Positions 37,409 to 45,743 of a DNA stretch of 64,000 bases are shown here, piece after piece. The notes beneath the pieces were generated by a model, which was not told where the DNA came from, did not search any database, and was given only the letters and a program-made list of their open reading frames with translations. The stretch comes from Vibrio campbellii CAIM 519 = NBRC 15631 = ATCC 25920. GTDB taxonomy: Bacteria; Pseudomonadota; Gammaproteobacteria; Enterobacterales; Vibrionaceae. Within the stretch, counting starts at the first letter, position 1. Every line of letters starts with the position of its first letter. The stretch is taken from NCBI RefSeq assembly GCF_002163755.1, contig NZ_CP015863.1, positions 2,542,001 to 2,606,000 on the forward strand, read 5' to 3'. Made by a program: the position numbers and the translations under genes.

Positions 37409-39232
37409 ATGTTGCGCAAATTTTCTTCAAATGGCGCTTGGCTGATTGCATTTTTTGCTTGCTTTGCGCTTTATCTGTCGATCGCTTGTTACCCATTTTT
37501 GCTGTCAAACAACCAAGCAGAACCGCTCACCTTTCTGCAAGAATATTATTTACTTGCCACACAATTTGGCTGGTTGGGTTTAATTGCTCTTCCGCTGATG
37601 TTGGGTTGTTTATTACTGTCCTTTTTGCCGACGCGCATGTTCAGAGTCGTTGTGATCGCCATTGCAATCGCAATCTTGATCACGCTGAAAGTCGATATCC
37701 TCGTTTTCCAGCAATACAAACTGCACATCAATGGTCTACTGATCCGCATGTTCTTCGAAGGCGGTCGCGACGTATTTGAAATATCTTGGATGAGTTGGCT
37801 AGTTTTTATTAGCGACATTGCACTGCTCGCCATTGGTTTGGCATTCACTGTTTGGTTAGCCAATAAACTGGCTCAGAGCCGAGCAAAGTTCGTGATCGTG
37901 GCAGTTTGGTTTGGCTTGTTGCTGAGTACTCAGGTTATCCACGCCTATAAGAACGCGCTCTATGACGACGAAGTCAGCCAGTTCTCTAATAACTGGCCTC
38001 TTTACTACCCGTTAACGGCACGTAATTTTATCTATCGCCATCACTTAGTGGATGAAAGTATGGCTTCACAAAACCGAGTGGAGCTAAAGAATATTGAAAG
38101 CAGTTCACTGAACTACCCACTCGCCCCTATAAATGTAGAAGCGAAAGACAAGCAACCGAATGTGTTATTCATTTTGATTGATGCGTGGCGCTACAGTGAC
38201 GCAATACCAGAGATCATGCCAAATGTCAGCAAGTTCAGCGAAAAAACGGCCAACTTCTCTCAACACATGAGCGGTGGTAACTCTACTCAGGCGGGCATTT
38301 TTAGTCTGTTCTACAGCTTGCCAGCAACTTACTGGGACAGCTTTTATGCGAGTCAAAAATCCCCCGTCTTCATGGATACCCTGCAAAATCAAGGCTATCG
38401 AATGGGTATTTTTGGTTCAGCACCATTAACTAGCCCGCCTTTATCGCGCACCGTCTTTAAGAAGGTGAAAGATCTCACCCTTAAGCAAACTGGCGAAACA
38501 CAAATCAAACGTGACCAGCAGATCACCGATGAGTTTATTCAGTTTCAAAAGCAAGATAACGACAAGCCGTATTTCAGCTTCTTGTTTTACGATTCCGCCC
38601 ATGGCACCAGTTTTCCAGAACCTGAATTCGCTAAGTTCAAACCTTATTGGGAGCGCGTCGATCATATTCTTCTGAACAACGATTTTGACGCCTCGCTTTA
38701 CCATAATCGCTATAAAAACTCGTTGTATTTCATCGACAGCTTGATTGCAAAAGTGCTCAAAAATGTCGACTTAGAGAACACTATTGTGGTGATCACTTCC
38801 GACCATGGTGAGGAATTTAACGATCATAAGATGAACTACTGGGGTCACACGGGTAACTACAGTGACACTCAAGTGCATGTCCCGCTATACCTTTATCTTC
38901 CGGATCATCAGCCAGAACAGATCAACTATCGCACCACACACTATGACATTGTACCAACCCTAATGAACGAGCTATTCGACGTTAAAGGCGACACCCAATC
39001 GTATAGCGTGGGACAAGACCTATTTGAGAATGGTGTTCCGCGTGATTGGTTTATTGCGGGCAGCTATTACAACTATGCGCTGGTAGGGAAAGAAACCATG
39101 TTAGTGGTAAACCCTGGCGGGCACTCTCAACAAGTCAATAATCAACTGAAAGTGGATAAGGAACATCAAGTACCAGTGAACGTGATTCAAGATTCTCTCG
39201 ATGAAATGTCACGTTTCTATAAAAAAGGATAA
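37409..39232 (+). CDS. YejM/PbgA-like inner-membrane protein with sulfatase-fold periplasmic domain
   Basis: A 607-residue protein with five N-terminal membrane helices (about residues 10-185) and a large alkaline-phosphatase/sulfatase-fold periplasmic domain (about 245-600). The closest known relative is YejM (PbgA/LapC), which monitors LPS and controls LpxC turnover through LapB. Unlike E. coli YejM, it keeps the metal-binding ITSDHGEEFND motif, although the usual sulfatase nucleophile Cys/Ser is not evident in LIDAWRYSDAI. It may therefore be an active phosphoryl- or phosphoethanolamine-transferring enzyme or a paralogue of the true YejM. The gene stands alone with its own terminator. Confidence 0.83.
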   Translation: MLRKFSSNGAWLIAFFACFALYLSIACYPFLLSNNQAEPLTFLQEYYLLATQFGWLGLIALPLMLGCLLLSFLPTRMFRVVVIAIAIAILITLKVDILVFQQYKLHINGLLIRMFFEGGRDVFEISWMSWLVFISDIALLAIGLAFTVWLANKLAQSRAKFVIVAVWFGLLLSTQVIHAYKNALYDDEVSQFSNNWPLYYPLTARNFIYRHHLVDESMASQNRVELKNIESSSLNYPLAPINVEAKDKQPNVLFILIDAWRYSDAIPEIMPNVSKFSEKTANFSQHMSGGNSTQAGIFSLFYSLPATYWDSFYASQKSPVFMDTLQNQGYRMGIFGSAPLTSPPLSRTVFKKVKDLTLKQTGETQIKRDQQITDEFIQFQKQDNDKPYFSFLFYDSAHGTSFPEPEFAKFKPYWERVDHILLNNDFDASLYHNRYKNSLYFIDSLIAKVLKNVDLENTIVVITSDHGEEFNDHKMNYWGHTGNYSDTQVHVPLYLYLPDHQPEQINYRTTHYDIVPTLMNELFDVKGDTQSYSVGQDLFENGVPRDWFIAGSYYNYALVGKETMLVVNPGGHSQQVNNQLKVDKEHQVPVNVIQDSLDEMSRFYKKG

Positions 39233-39369
39233 GAAGAACGCGCGCCTATCAGACAAGTAGGCATACCAGAGGAGAGTAAATTTCGAGTTGCCATCTTCTG
39301 CATGAGAACTCTCACTACAATGGCCGCGGTTACTAAAGTTTGATGTATTAAAATTGTATCTAATTTTCC

Positions 39370-39396
39370 GCCACCCTATTTGGGTGGCATTTTTTT
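39370..39396 (+). terminator. Terminator after the YejM-like gene
   Basis: GCCACCC TATTT GGGTGGC followed by ATTTTTTT, about 135 bases past the stop. Confidence 0.88.
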
Positions 39397-39433
39397 ATCT
39401 TCAGATAAGCTTTAGAACCCTCCCTACCGATAC

Positions 39434-39465
39434 AAAAAAAGCCTCTTGGCGAGAGAGACCAAGAG
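39434..39465 (-). terminator. Terminator after the first TDT transporter
   Basis: CTCTTGG / CCAAGAG stem with a run of seven T on the minus strand, just after the transporter stop. Confidence 0.82.
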
Positions 39466-39486
39466 ACTTTGCTTTACGAGTAAGAC

Positions 39487-40461
39487 TTATGCGTGATGTG
39501 TTGTCACTAAACGCGGTTGAATCAGTAAGTTATTGATGTATTGCAAACCTACGTAAGTCACCACAATCGTTGCCACAATCAATTCGATACCTGCTAGACC
39601 GCGAACTTGTTGTACATAGTGCGCTGCTAGGCCATTTGCTTCCATCCAATTTGCTGTTTTGAACAGAGCTGTCGCACCAATCACCATTGGGAAGGTAAAC
39701 GCTGCGTAACCTGGGCTAAATGGCAGTCTTAGCAATTTAAAGAAGGCTAAGTATATGATGGCTGTCATCAATACCGCGATACCAAACAACAGAGCAATAA
39801 TCACTGGCGAAGGCGTCGCTGTTACAGTTAGGTAACCAGCCAACGACAGGCTCGCTGGTGCCGCCATGATTGCCATGGTTGGTTTTGCTGCATCTGGAAT
39901 TTCATGGGTGAACATGAAACGGTAGATCATCATTGGCAACATCACCGCGTAAGCCACCATACCGAAGACCAACGCACCGTGTGCAATTGGTGCAAGCACT
40001 GGGTTACCAGAAAAAGACACGTCTGCAACGATAATACCCACTGGTGGTACGAACCAGCTTGGCACCATGTGGTGTAGTTCGAAGTCTTTCGCGCGGTGGT
40101 ACAAGAAGCTCACTAGGAACACGATATGTAGAGCTACCGCCACTAACCAAAGCACGTCACCTGCAACAGGGAAAAAGTGCCCTAATGAGTTTGAAACCAC
40201 CATGGTTCCCATCGCGAAAGTGGGAACGACACTACCTACCACAGGGTGCGCAAGGTCTTGTCTCAACAAATGATTGTGAAAAAGAAACTTAATCGCCAAG
40301 ATTGCTAATAATACACTTGCAATAACTGCGCTAATCCACTGTCCATAGCCATTTAATTCGGCGAAGTTTTCCCAACTCCAACCTAAGCTCGCAATACCAA
40401 GAGCCAGACCCGCCATTGGGGTTGGTGCTCCCATTACTTTTGCTTTTGTTCTTTGAATCAT
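39487..40461 (-). CDS. TDT-family (TehA/SLAC1-like) transporter, copy 1
   Basis: A 324-residue inner-membrane protein with about ten helices in the tellurite-resistance/dicarboxylate transporter (TDT) fold, related to TehA and the SLAC1 anion channels. Family landmarks are the N-terminal PTPMAGLALGIASLGWSWE and GSVVPTFAMGTMVVS. The likely substrates are anions; candidates in the family include dicarboxylates, sulfite and tellurite-related resistance. It is divergent from a LysR gene 110 bases away, which probably controls it. A close paralogue lies on the other side of the regulator. Confidence 0.85.
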   Translation of the reverse strand: MIQRTKAKVMGAPTPMAGLALGIASLGWSWENFAELNGYGQWISAVIASVLLAILAIKFLFHNHLLRQDLAHPVVGSVVPTFAMGTMVVSNSLGHFFPVAGDVLWLVAVALHIVFLVSFLYHRAKDFELHHMVPSWFVPPVGIIVADVSFSGNPVLAPIAHGALVFGMVAYAVMLPMMIYRFMFTHEIPDAAKPTMAIMAAPASLSLAGYLTVTATPSPVIIALLFGIAVLMTAIIYLAFFKLLRLPFSPGYAAFTFPMVIGATALFKTANWMEANGLAAHYVQQVRGLAGIELIVATIVVTYVGLQYINNLLIQPRLVTTHHA

Positions 40462-40572
40462 TACGACCTCAAATCTAGGCTAACTTTCTATGGGATGTAT
40501 ATTACTCTTGCACTTCGTTCCAATATATCTAATTATTTAAAACTAACGTTCAGATTTAATTAACGGAATATC

Positions 40573-41466
40573 ATGCCTAGTCATATCTCTCTTAAACAAC
40601 TGAAAGTTTTTACTACGATCACTCAGCACAAGACGCTAACTGCGGCTTCGGAAAGTCTGTTTCTTTCTAAGGCGGCCGTGAGTATGGCGTTGTCTGAACT
40701 AGAGAAACAAATTGGTCATCACTTATTTGATCGAGTGAACAACCGTTTGATTCTCAACCAAGAAGGACAAAAACTTCTGCCCCTCGCAGACGAACTACTC
40801 AACCGAGCTCGGGATATTGAGAGTGTGTTCGATGGCGACCAAACTTTATCAGGCTTGCTACGCATTGGTGCCAGCGACACCATTGGCAACCAAGTCGCAC
40901 CTTACCTGTTAAGTGATTTTCGTGATGAAACGAATCACCAGTCGCAGAGTTTGTTCATCTCCAACTCTGCCCAGATTTGTGACATGTTGATCGCTTACGA
41001 ACTCGACATCGCGCTCATTGAGGGCAAGACCATACACCCAGAGTTGGAATCAACGCAATTCAGTGAAGACGAAATGTGTGTGATTTGTCCGCCGGACTAC
41101 CCTAACTTCGACGCAGGGCCTATCAGCCTAAACGAGCTCGAAGACACAGAATGGATTCTGCGTGAGGCGGGTTCTGGTTCTCGAGAGTTCTTTATGCGCG
41201 CCATCGCTCCGCGTCTAGAGCACTGGCATGAAGCTTTTCAGCTCAATACAACGGAAGCATTGATCAACTCAGTATCAGCAGGGCTTGGTTTAGGTTGTTT
41301 ATCACGCCTATCCGCAGAGCCTGCAATTCGCGATGGTCGGGTAAAAATGCTCAACATGCCATTGGATATGAAGCGTCGCTTCTGGCTTTTGATCCACAAA
41401 GATAAGTATCAAAACCCACTACTACGTAAATTTATTGAGTTCAGCCAAACTTGGAGTAGCTCATAA
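40573..41466 (+). CDS. LysR-family transcriptional regulator
   Basis: A 297-residue LTTR: N-terminal winged helix-turn-helix (ISLKQLKVFTTI ... SKAAVSMALSELEKQIG) and C-terminal substrate-binding domain from about residue 90 (LSGLLRIGASDTIGNQ). It lies between two divergent/convergent TDT transporter paralogues and most likely regulates copy 1 through the shared promoter region. The sequence has a YeiE/CysB-like feel (anion-sensing LTTR), but the effector cannot be read from the sequence. Confidence 0.88.
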   Translation: MPSHISLKQLKVFTTITQHKTLTAASESLFLSKAAVSMALSELEKQIGHHLFDRVNNRLILNQEGQKLLPLADELLNRARDIESVFDGDQTLSGLLRIGASDTIGNQVAPYLLSDFRDETNHQSQSLFISNSAQICDMLIAYELDIALIEGKTIHPELESTQFSEDEMCVICPPDYPNFDAGPISLNELEDTEWILREAGSGSREFFMRAIAPRLEHWHEAFQLNTTEALINSVSAGLGLGCLSRLSAEPAIRDGRVKMLNMPLDMKRRFWLLIHKDKYQNPLLRKFIEFSQTWSSS

Positions 41467-41618
41467 CCTTGAAACTGCTGAGGAAGCCGAAGTCAGAAGT
41501 ACTTTTAGCGGCGTTTAGACTCTCGACTTAAATGACCTAAACAAGAACGCTTGCTCCTAAGAGAAACAAGTGTTCAGTTGAATTCCGTAATTGATGCTTT
41601 AGCGAAAGCGAGCATTGG

Positions 41619-42593
41619 CTACGAGCAGTCAGAGGTCAATCGAAGTTGTTTAATTAGGAGGTGGTTAACGTACTGAAAAGATACATAGCTAACAACTACA
41701 GTCGCGACAAGCAGCTCAAGCATTGCCATATCAGTTACTTGCTGAACGTAATGAGCAGCTAAGTTACTCTTTGCCATCCAATCTGCCGTTTTAAACAGCG
41801 CGGTAGCGCCTATCACCGTTGGGAAGGTAAATGCGGCAAAGCCAGGACTAAAAGGTAACCTCAGTAGTTTAAACAACGCCAGATAAATGATTACGGTCAT
41901 TAGCACCGCTATACCGAATAACAGAGCGATAATTACCGGCGAAGGTGATGACACCACCGTCAGGTATCCCGCTAAAGATACACTTACAGGCGCTGCCATA
42001 ATCGCTATAGTTGGCTTAGCCGCATCCGGAATTTCATGGGTGAATATGAAGCGGTTAATCATTATTGGTAACATGATGGCCTGGGATACCATACCAAAAA
42101 TGAGTGTGAAGTATGCAATCGGTTCCAGTGTTGGGTTGCCAGAGAAAGAAAGACCCGCGGCGATAATCCCCACCGGTGGTACGAACCAACCTGGGACAAG
42201 TTGATGGAGCTCAAAGCCCTTAACACGATGACAGACAAAACTAATTAGAAACACGACATGTAATGCAACTGCAATCAGCCAAATTGTATCCCCCACGACG
42301 GGATAAAACTGCCCTACCGAGTTTGAAACTACCATCACGCCCATCGCAAAGGTCGGAACAACACTACCTGCAACGGGGTGGGCTAACTCTTCTCTAAGCA
42401 TATGATTATGAAAAAGAAACTTAATTGCCAAAATGACCAGTAATACACTAGCAACAGCAGCACTCAACCATTGACCATAACCATTAAGTGGAATAACGTT
42501 TTCCCAACACCAACCTAAACTTGCAATTCCAAGAGCTAAACCGGCCATTGGTGTTGGAGCCGCTACTATTTTTCTTTTTGCTTTTCTTATCAT
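41619..42593 (-). CDS. TDT-family (TehA/SLAC1-like) transporter, copy 2
   Basis: Same length (324) and clearly homologous along its whole length to copy 1, about three-quarters identical by eye, including GSVVPTFAMG, FTHEIPDAAKPT and KLLRLPFSPG. The N- and C-termini and the periplasm-facing loops differ most. It lies on the minus strand after the LysR gene, so the arrangement is transporter-regulator-transporter, consistent with duplication of the transporter around its regulator. Substrate is unknown, as for copy 1. The stretch 41467-41618 after the LysR gene contains nothing recognisable. Confidence 0.85.
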   Translation of the reverse strand: MIRKAKRKIVAAPTPMAGLALGIASLGWCWENVIPLNGYGQWLSAAVASVLLVILAIKFLFHNHMLREELAHPVAGSVVPTFAMGVMVVSNSVGQFYPVVGDTIWLIAVALHVVFLISFVCHRVKGFELHQLVPGWFVPPVGIIAAGLSFSGNPTLEPIAYFTLIFGMVSQAIMLPIMINRFIFTHEIPDAAKPTIAIMAAPVSVSLAGYLTVVSSPSPVIIALLFGIAVLMTVIIYLALFKLLRLPFSPGFAAFTFPTVIGATALFKTADWMAKSNLAAHYVQQVTDMAMLELLVATVVVSYVSFQYVNHLLIKQLRLTSDCS

Positions 42594-42928
42594 TATTTAT
42601 TTCACATTGGGTTATTTTTAAGCGTTAAAGTCTACTATTACATCTAACATTAGTATGTTTAGTAATTAAAAACGCTTGTTCACAATTCCTTAACGCAAAC
42701 AACAAAACCACAACAAAACAAAGGATATAACATCATTGCACAGGATATGCTTTTTAAATATATGGATGGATCTGCAAAGCTTCGAAACATCATTAAACCG
42801 CCAAGCACAATAAATGTGCACTCGATTGAATTTATCTCTCATTATGAACGTTGACGCTAGACTTAATTGGTCAAAAACTGTATAAAAAGCCAGTATAAAA
42901 TTTAACAAATTAACTTAGAGGACCAACC
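42594..42928. other. Noncoding region between TDT copy 2 and yebG
   Basis: 335 AT-rich bases. They hold the promoter of transporter copy 2 on one side and the LexA-controlled yebG promoter on the other; no gene was supported. Confidence 0.5.
42876..42895 (+). promoter_or_regulatory. LexA box upstream of yebG
   Basis: AACTGTATAAAAAGCCAGTA has CTGT-N8-CCAG, one base from the CTGT-N8-ACAG consensus and like the E. coli dinB operator in its right half. It lies 33 bases before yebG, which is SOS-controlled in other gammaproteobacteria. Confidence 0.78.
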
Positions 42929-43228
42929 ATGGCTGTAATCGTCAAGTACGTGGTAGAACGCAATGGAGAAGAGAAAATGACTTTTACCTCTAAAGCGGAA
43001 GCTGACGCATACGACAAAATGCTGGATATGGCGGACGAGTTATTCTCACTGCTAGGTAAGAGTGAACTTCTAGAAGATGAAGGTAAGCAAGAAGATCTTG
43101 CAATGTACCTTGCGCAAAACAAAGAAGAAGTGCTTTACGCTCTGGGTGCAAAACGTAAACCTGCACCAAAAAAAGCAAAGAAGCTTGAAGCTGTTGAAGA
43201 AGATAGCGAACAAGAAGACGCTGCATAA
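42929..43228 (+). CDS. yebG: SOS-induced protein YebG
   Basis: A 99-residue YebG family protein (start MAVIVKYVVERNGEEKMTF; C-terminus Lys-rich then acidic EEDSEQEDAA). YebG is DNA-damage inducible, and its molecular role is not settled. AGAGGA lies upstream of the ATG, and a LexA box covers the promoter, consistent with known regulation. It is a single-gene unit with its own terminator. Confidence 0.92.
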   Translation: MAVIVKYVVERNGEEKMTFTSKAEADAYDKMLDMADELFSLLGKSELLEDEGKQEDLAMYLAQNKEEVLYALGAKRKPAPKKAKKLEAVEEDSEQEDAA

Positions 43229-43250
43229 GCCTCTCATTTGTTTCGAGAAA

Positions 43251-43276
43251 ACGCCGCATTATGCGGCGTTTTTTTA
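43251..43276 (+). terminator. Terminator after yebG
   Basis: ACGCCGCAT T ATGCGGCGT followed by seven T. Confidence 0.92.
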
Positions 43277-43391
43277 TGCCATTCATCTATCGCCATATAT
43301 CTCTAGCAATATAAAGAACCGATTTAATATCCCAAATTACTCTAAATTTCATGTTGCAGATTAGCGTGACTTAGATCTACTCTAAAAGCAC

Positions 43392-43453
43392 ACGGTGATG
43401 GGGTGCCACCAGAATCGAAAGATTCAAACCGCTTTAAAGCTAATGACTCCTAC
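43392..43453 (+). ncRNA. Fluoride riboswitch aptamer (crcB motif)
   Basis: The segment matches the crcB RNA consensus in order: GGTGATGGGGTGCCACC (P1 GGTG/CACC around the GATGG-containing loop), an extra hairpin GAATC-GAAA-GATTC, then AAACC, the short P3 GCTTTAAAGC, and the signature TAATGACTCCTAC. The loop GGGGT (43400-43404) can form the aptamer pseudoknot with ACTCC (43446-43450), with one G-U pair. A weak promoter (TTGCAG at 43354, TCTACT at 43376) would start transcription just before it. The first gene downstream is a NifU-like scaffold, about 265 bases away, and not a crcB or CLC-F exporter. Confidence 0.85.
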
Positions 43454-43537
43454 AGAAACGAAAACAGGTCAGCCCTGTTGGAAACGCTTTCACCTATATT
43501 GTGAGAGCAAGAGTTCTGTAGTGAGCAATTCAACTCT
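43448..43537 (+). promoter_or_regulatory. Probable expression platform of the fluoride riboswitch
   Basis: CTACAGAA, which overlaps the 3' strand of the aptamer, can pair with TTCTGTAG (43514-43521). Two hairpins lie between them (ACAGG/CCTGT and GCTTTCAC/GTGAGAGC). TTCTGTAG also sits in the loop of a competing AAGAGTT/AACTCTT hairpin (43508-43537). Mutually exclusive pairings are expected of a switch. No U-rich terminator follows, so control may be translational or Rho-linked; this is inference. Confidence 0.5.
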
Positions 43538-43719
43538 TCTCCAACCCCGCTCCTGTTTTCTCAAAAATTAAAAAGATATCCAAAATAGTTGTTAACTCAA
43601 CAAGGCCATAAACGCGTAAGCCTCCTGAACATAGTTTTTCTATTTGATGGAGCGAACAAGAGCAGTCAACGCCGTTGAGTCTGACCAATATGCTGGATAT
43701 CGTACACTGGGAAAACATT

Positions 43720-44412
43720 ATGCAATACTCACACGAAATCCAATCAATGTGCCCGATTCAACGCGGCGATCTTCATGCATCTGCACCGATCCCTGTTGAA
43801 GGCGCAATGATAAATCCAAAAGACGTTATCGCGATTTCTGGTCTTAGCCACGGCGTTGGTGCTTGCGCTCCTCAACAAGGTGCAGCAAAACTGACCCTCA
43901 ACGTTAAAAACGGCATCATCGAAGAAGCTTTGATCGAGACGATCGGCTGTTCTGGCATGACTCAATCCGCAGCGATGGCCGCAGAAATCCTAACCGGTAA
44001 AACCATTCTTGAAGCTCTGAATACCGACTTGGTGTGTGATGCTATCAACGTCGCGATGCGCGAAATTTTCCTTCAATTTGTTTACGGTCGTACTCAATCT
44101 GCTTTCTCTGAAGGCGGATTGGAAATTGGTGCGGCACTGGAAGACCTTGGTCAAACTCAACGCAGCCAAGTGGGTACTAGCTACTCAACTAAAGCAAAAG
44201 GCGTGCGTTACATGGAGCTGGCTGAAGGCTACGTAACAAAACTCGCGTTAGACGAAAACAAAGAAGTAATTGGTTACCAATATCTCAACCTAGGCAAGAT
44301 GATGAAAGCCATCAACGAAGGCGTATCTGCTGCAGAAGCCGCAGACAAAGCAACGGGGACTTACGGTCGTTTAGACGAAGCCGTATCTACCATCAACCCA
44401 CGCCAACAATAA
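43720..44412 (+). CDS. NifU-like iron-sulfur scaffold family protein (GGGtGRT partner)
   Basis: A 230-residue protein of the NifU/IscU-like family found next to GGGtGRT proteins. Cysteines likely to bind metal or cluster are C11, C49, C77 (TIGCSGM) and C106. The N-terminus MQYSHEIQSMCPI matches my memory of the family, so the ATG at 43720 is chosen over an upstream TTG (43675) or ATG (43690). The function is not established experimentally as far as I know; a role in Fe-S or metal-cluster chemistry is inferred. It forms an operon with the next gene (23-base gap) and sits behind the fluoride riboswitch. Confidence 0.83.
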   Translation: MQYSHEIQSMCPIQRGDLHASAPIPVEGAMINPKDVIAISGLSHGVGACAPQQGAAKLTLNVKNGIIEEALIETIGCSGMTQSAAMAAEILTGKTILEALNTDLVCDAINVAMREIFLQFVYGRTQSAFSEGGLEIGAALEDLGQTQRSQVGTSYSTKAKGVRYMELAEGYVTKLALDENKEVIGYQYLNLGKMMKAINEGVSAAEAADKATGTYGRLDEAVSTINPRQQ

Positions 44413-44435
44413 TTGCCACCAAGAGGAAAGAGATT

Positions 44436-45419
44436 ATGAACACTCCAATTACTGAATCTGTACGTCGCACATTAGACGAAATGCAACTTTCTTCTCTGGA
44501 AGAGGCTTACCAATACTGTATGGAACGTGGTATCGACCCTAAAGCACTAGTGATGGACACTCAACCTATCGCGTTTGAAAGCGCTGCCGATGCCTACACA
44601 CTGGGCACCGCTTTGGCGATTTTCCGCGGAGCAAAAACAGCAGAAGAAGCTGCAAACATCATCGGTGAAGGTCTTCAGGCATGCACAAAACCAGGCAGCG
44701 TCGCAGAGCAACGTCGAGTGGGTATCGGTCACGGCGCATTGGCGGCTCGTCTATTAAATGAAGAAAGTGGCTGTTTTGCTTTCCTTGCTGGTCACGAGTC
44801 ATTCGCAGCGGCAGAGGGCGCAATCAAAATCGCATTGAATGTGAACAAATCACGTAAAAATCCGTTGAAAGTTATCCTAAATGGTTTGGGTAAAGACGCC
44901 GCTTACCTAATCTCACGCATTAACGGTTTCACTTACGTACGCACTCAATACAACTACCAAACTGGTGAGTTAGTGGAAGTAGAACGTCGTCGATTCTCGC
45001 AAGGTCCACGTGGTGAGATCCTTTGCTACGGTGCAGACGATGTGCGTGAAGGCGTGGCTATCATGCACAAAGAGCAAGTGGATGTGAGCATTACTGGTAA
45101 CTCAACCAACCCGACTCGCTTCCAACACCCTGTAGCAGGCATCTACAAAGCAGAACGTAACCGTGAAGGCATGCCTTACTTCTCTGTGGCATCAGGCGGT
45201 GGTACTGGTCGTACTCTACACCCAGACAACGTGGCGGCAGGTCCTGCCTCTTACGGTATGACCGATACCATGGGTCGCATGCACGCCGATGCTCAGTTCG
45301 CAGGTAGCTCTTCAGTACCAGCGCACGTAGCGATGATGGGCTTCATCGGTATGGGCAACAATCCAATGGTTGGTGCAACGGTTGCACTTGCAGTAGAGCT
45401 CAGTGAGCCAAGCCTTTAA
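44436..45419 (+). CDS. GGGtGRT family protein
   Basis: A 327-residue protein carrying the family signature GGGTGRT at residues 254-260 (within SVASGGGTGRTLHPDN), followed by a Gly/Ser/Met-rich conserved tail (SYGMTDTMGRMHADAQF). The biochemical function is unknown; genes of this family usually stand next to the NifU-like partner, as here. AGGA lies about nine bases before the ATG. No signal peptide or membrane segment, so the protein is cytosolic. Control by the upstream fluoride riboswitch is implied by the operon layout. Confidence 0.85.
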   Translation: MNTPITESVRRTLDEMQLSSLEEAYQYCMERGIDPKALVMDTQPIAFESAADAYTLGTALAIFRGAKTAEEAANIIGEGLQACTKPGSVAEQRRVGIGHGALAARLLNEESGCFAFLAGHESFAAAEGAIKIALNVNKSRKNPLKVILNGLGKDAAYLISRINGFTYVRTQYNYQTGELVEVERRRFSQGPRGEILCYGADDVREGVAIMHKEQVDVSITGNSTNPTRFQHPVAGIYKAERNREGMPYFSVASGGGTGRTLHPDNVAAGPASYGMTDTMGRMHADAQFAGSSSVPAHVAMMGFIGMGNNPMVGATVALAVELSEPSL

Positions 45420-45473
45420 TTCGATTTATCGCTTTACTATCCAAAGCCAGTAAATCCAACAAACCCAGTGTAG

Positions 45474-45505
45474 GGGGAGTGACTTCGGTCCTCCCCTTAT
45501 TTTTT
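45474..45505 (+). terminator. Terminator after the GGGtGRT gene
   Basis: GGGGA...GAC-TTCG-GTC...TCCCC stem with a UUCG tetraloop and TTATTTTTT. The remaining bases to dapD (45506-45743) hold its promoter and nothing else recognised. Confidence 0.88.
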
Positions 45506-45743
45506 GCGATGTCCCCTTCTTCAACTTCACTGTGTCTCTGCCCAAAATCGGCCTGATATGGCTTTTGCGACACATTTCTCATCAGACAAACATATCTCTA
45601 AAAAGACAAAAGGTATCCATCTACAGACTTTCTCCATTTCCCCTCTTTAAACTCCCCAACACTCTCTTTATGATGGCTGACAACCTAATTATTTCTTGTC
45701 AGTGAACAGACGAGACACAAGACTCAACAAATGGAGATCAACT

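Noticed and set aside
42690..42908. 72-codon minus-strand ORF before yebG
   Set aside because: It overlaps the yebG promoter and LexA box, has an unnatural Cys/Phe-rich composition and no ribosome-binding site.
43390..43530. Cobalamin, TPP or glycine riboswitch
   Set aside because: No B12-box, thi-box or glycine core elements; the order of motifs matches the crcB fluoride aptamer instead.
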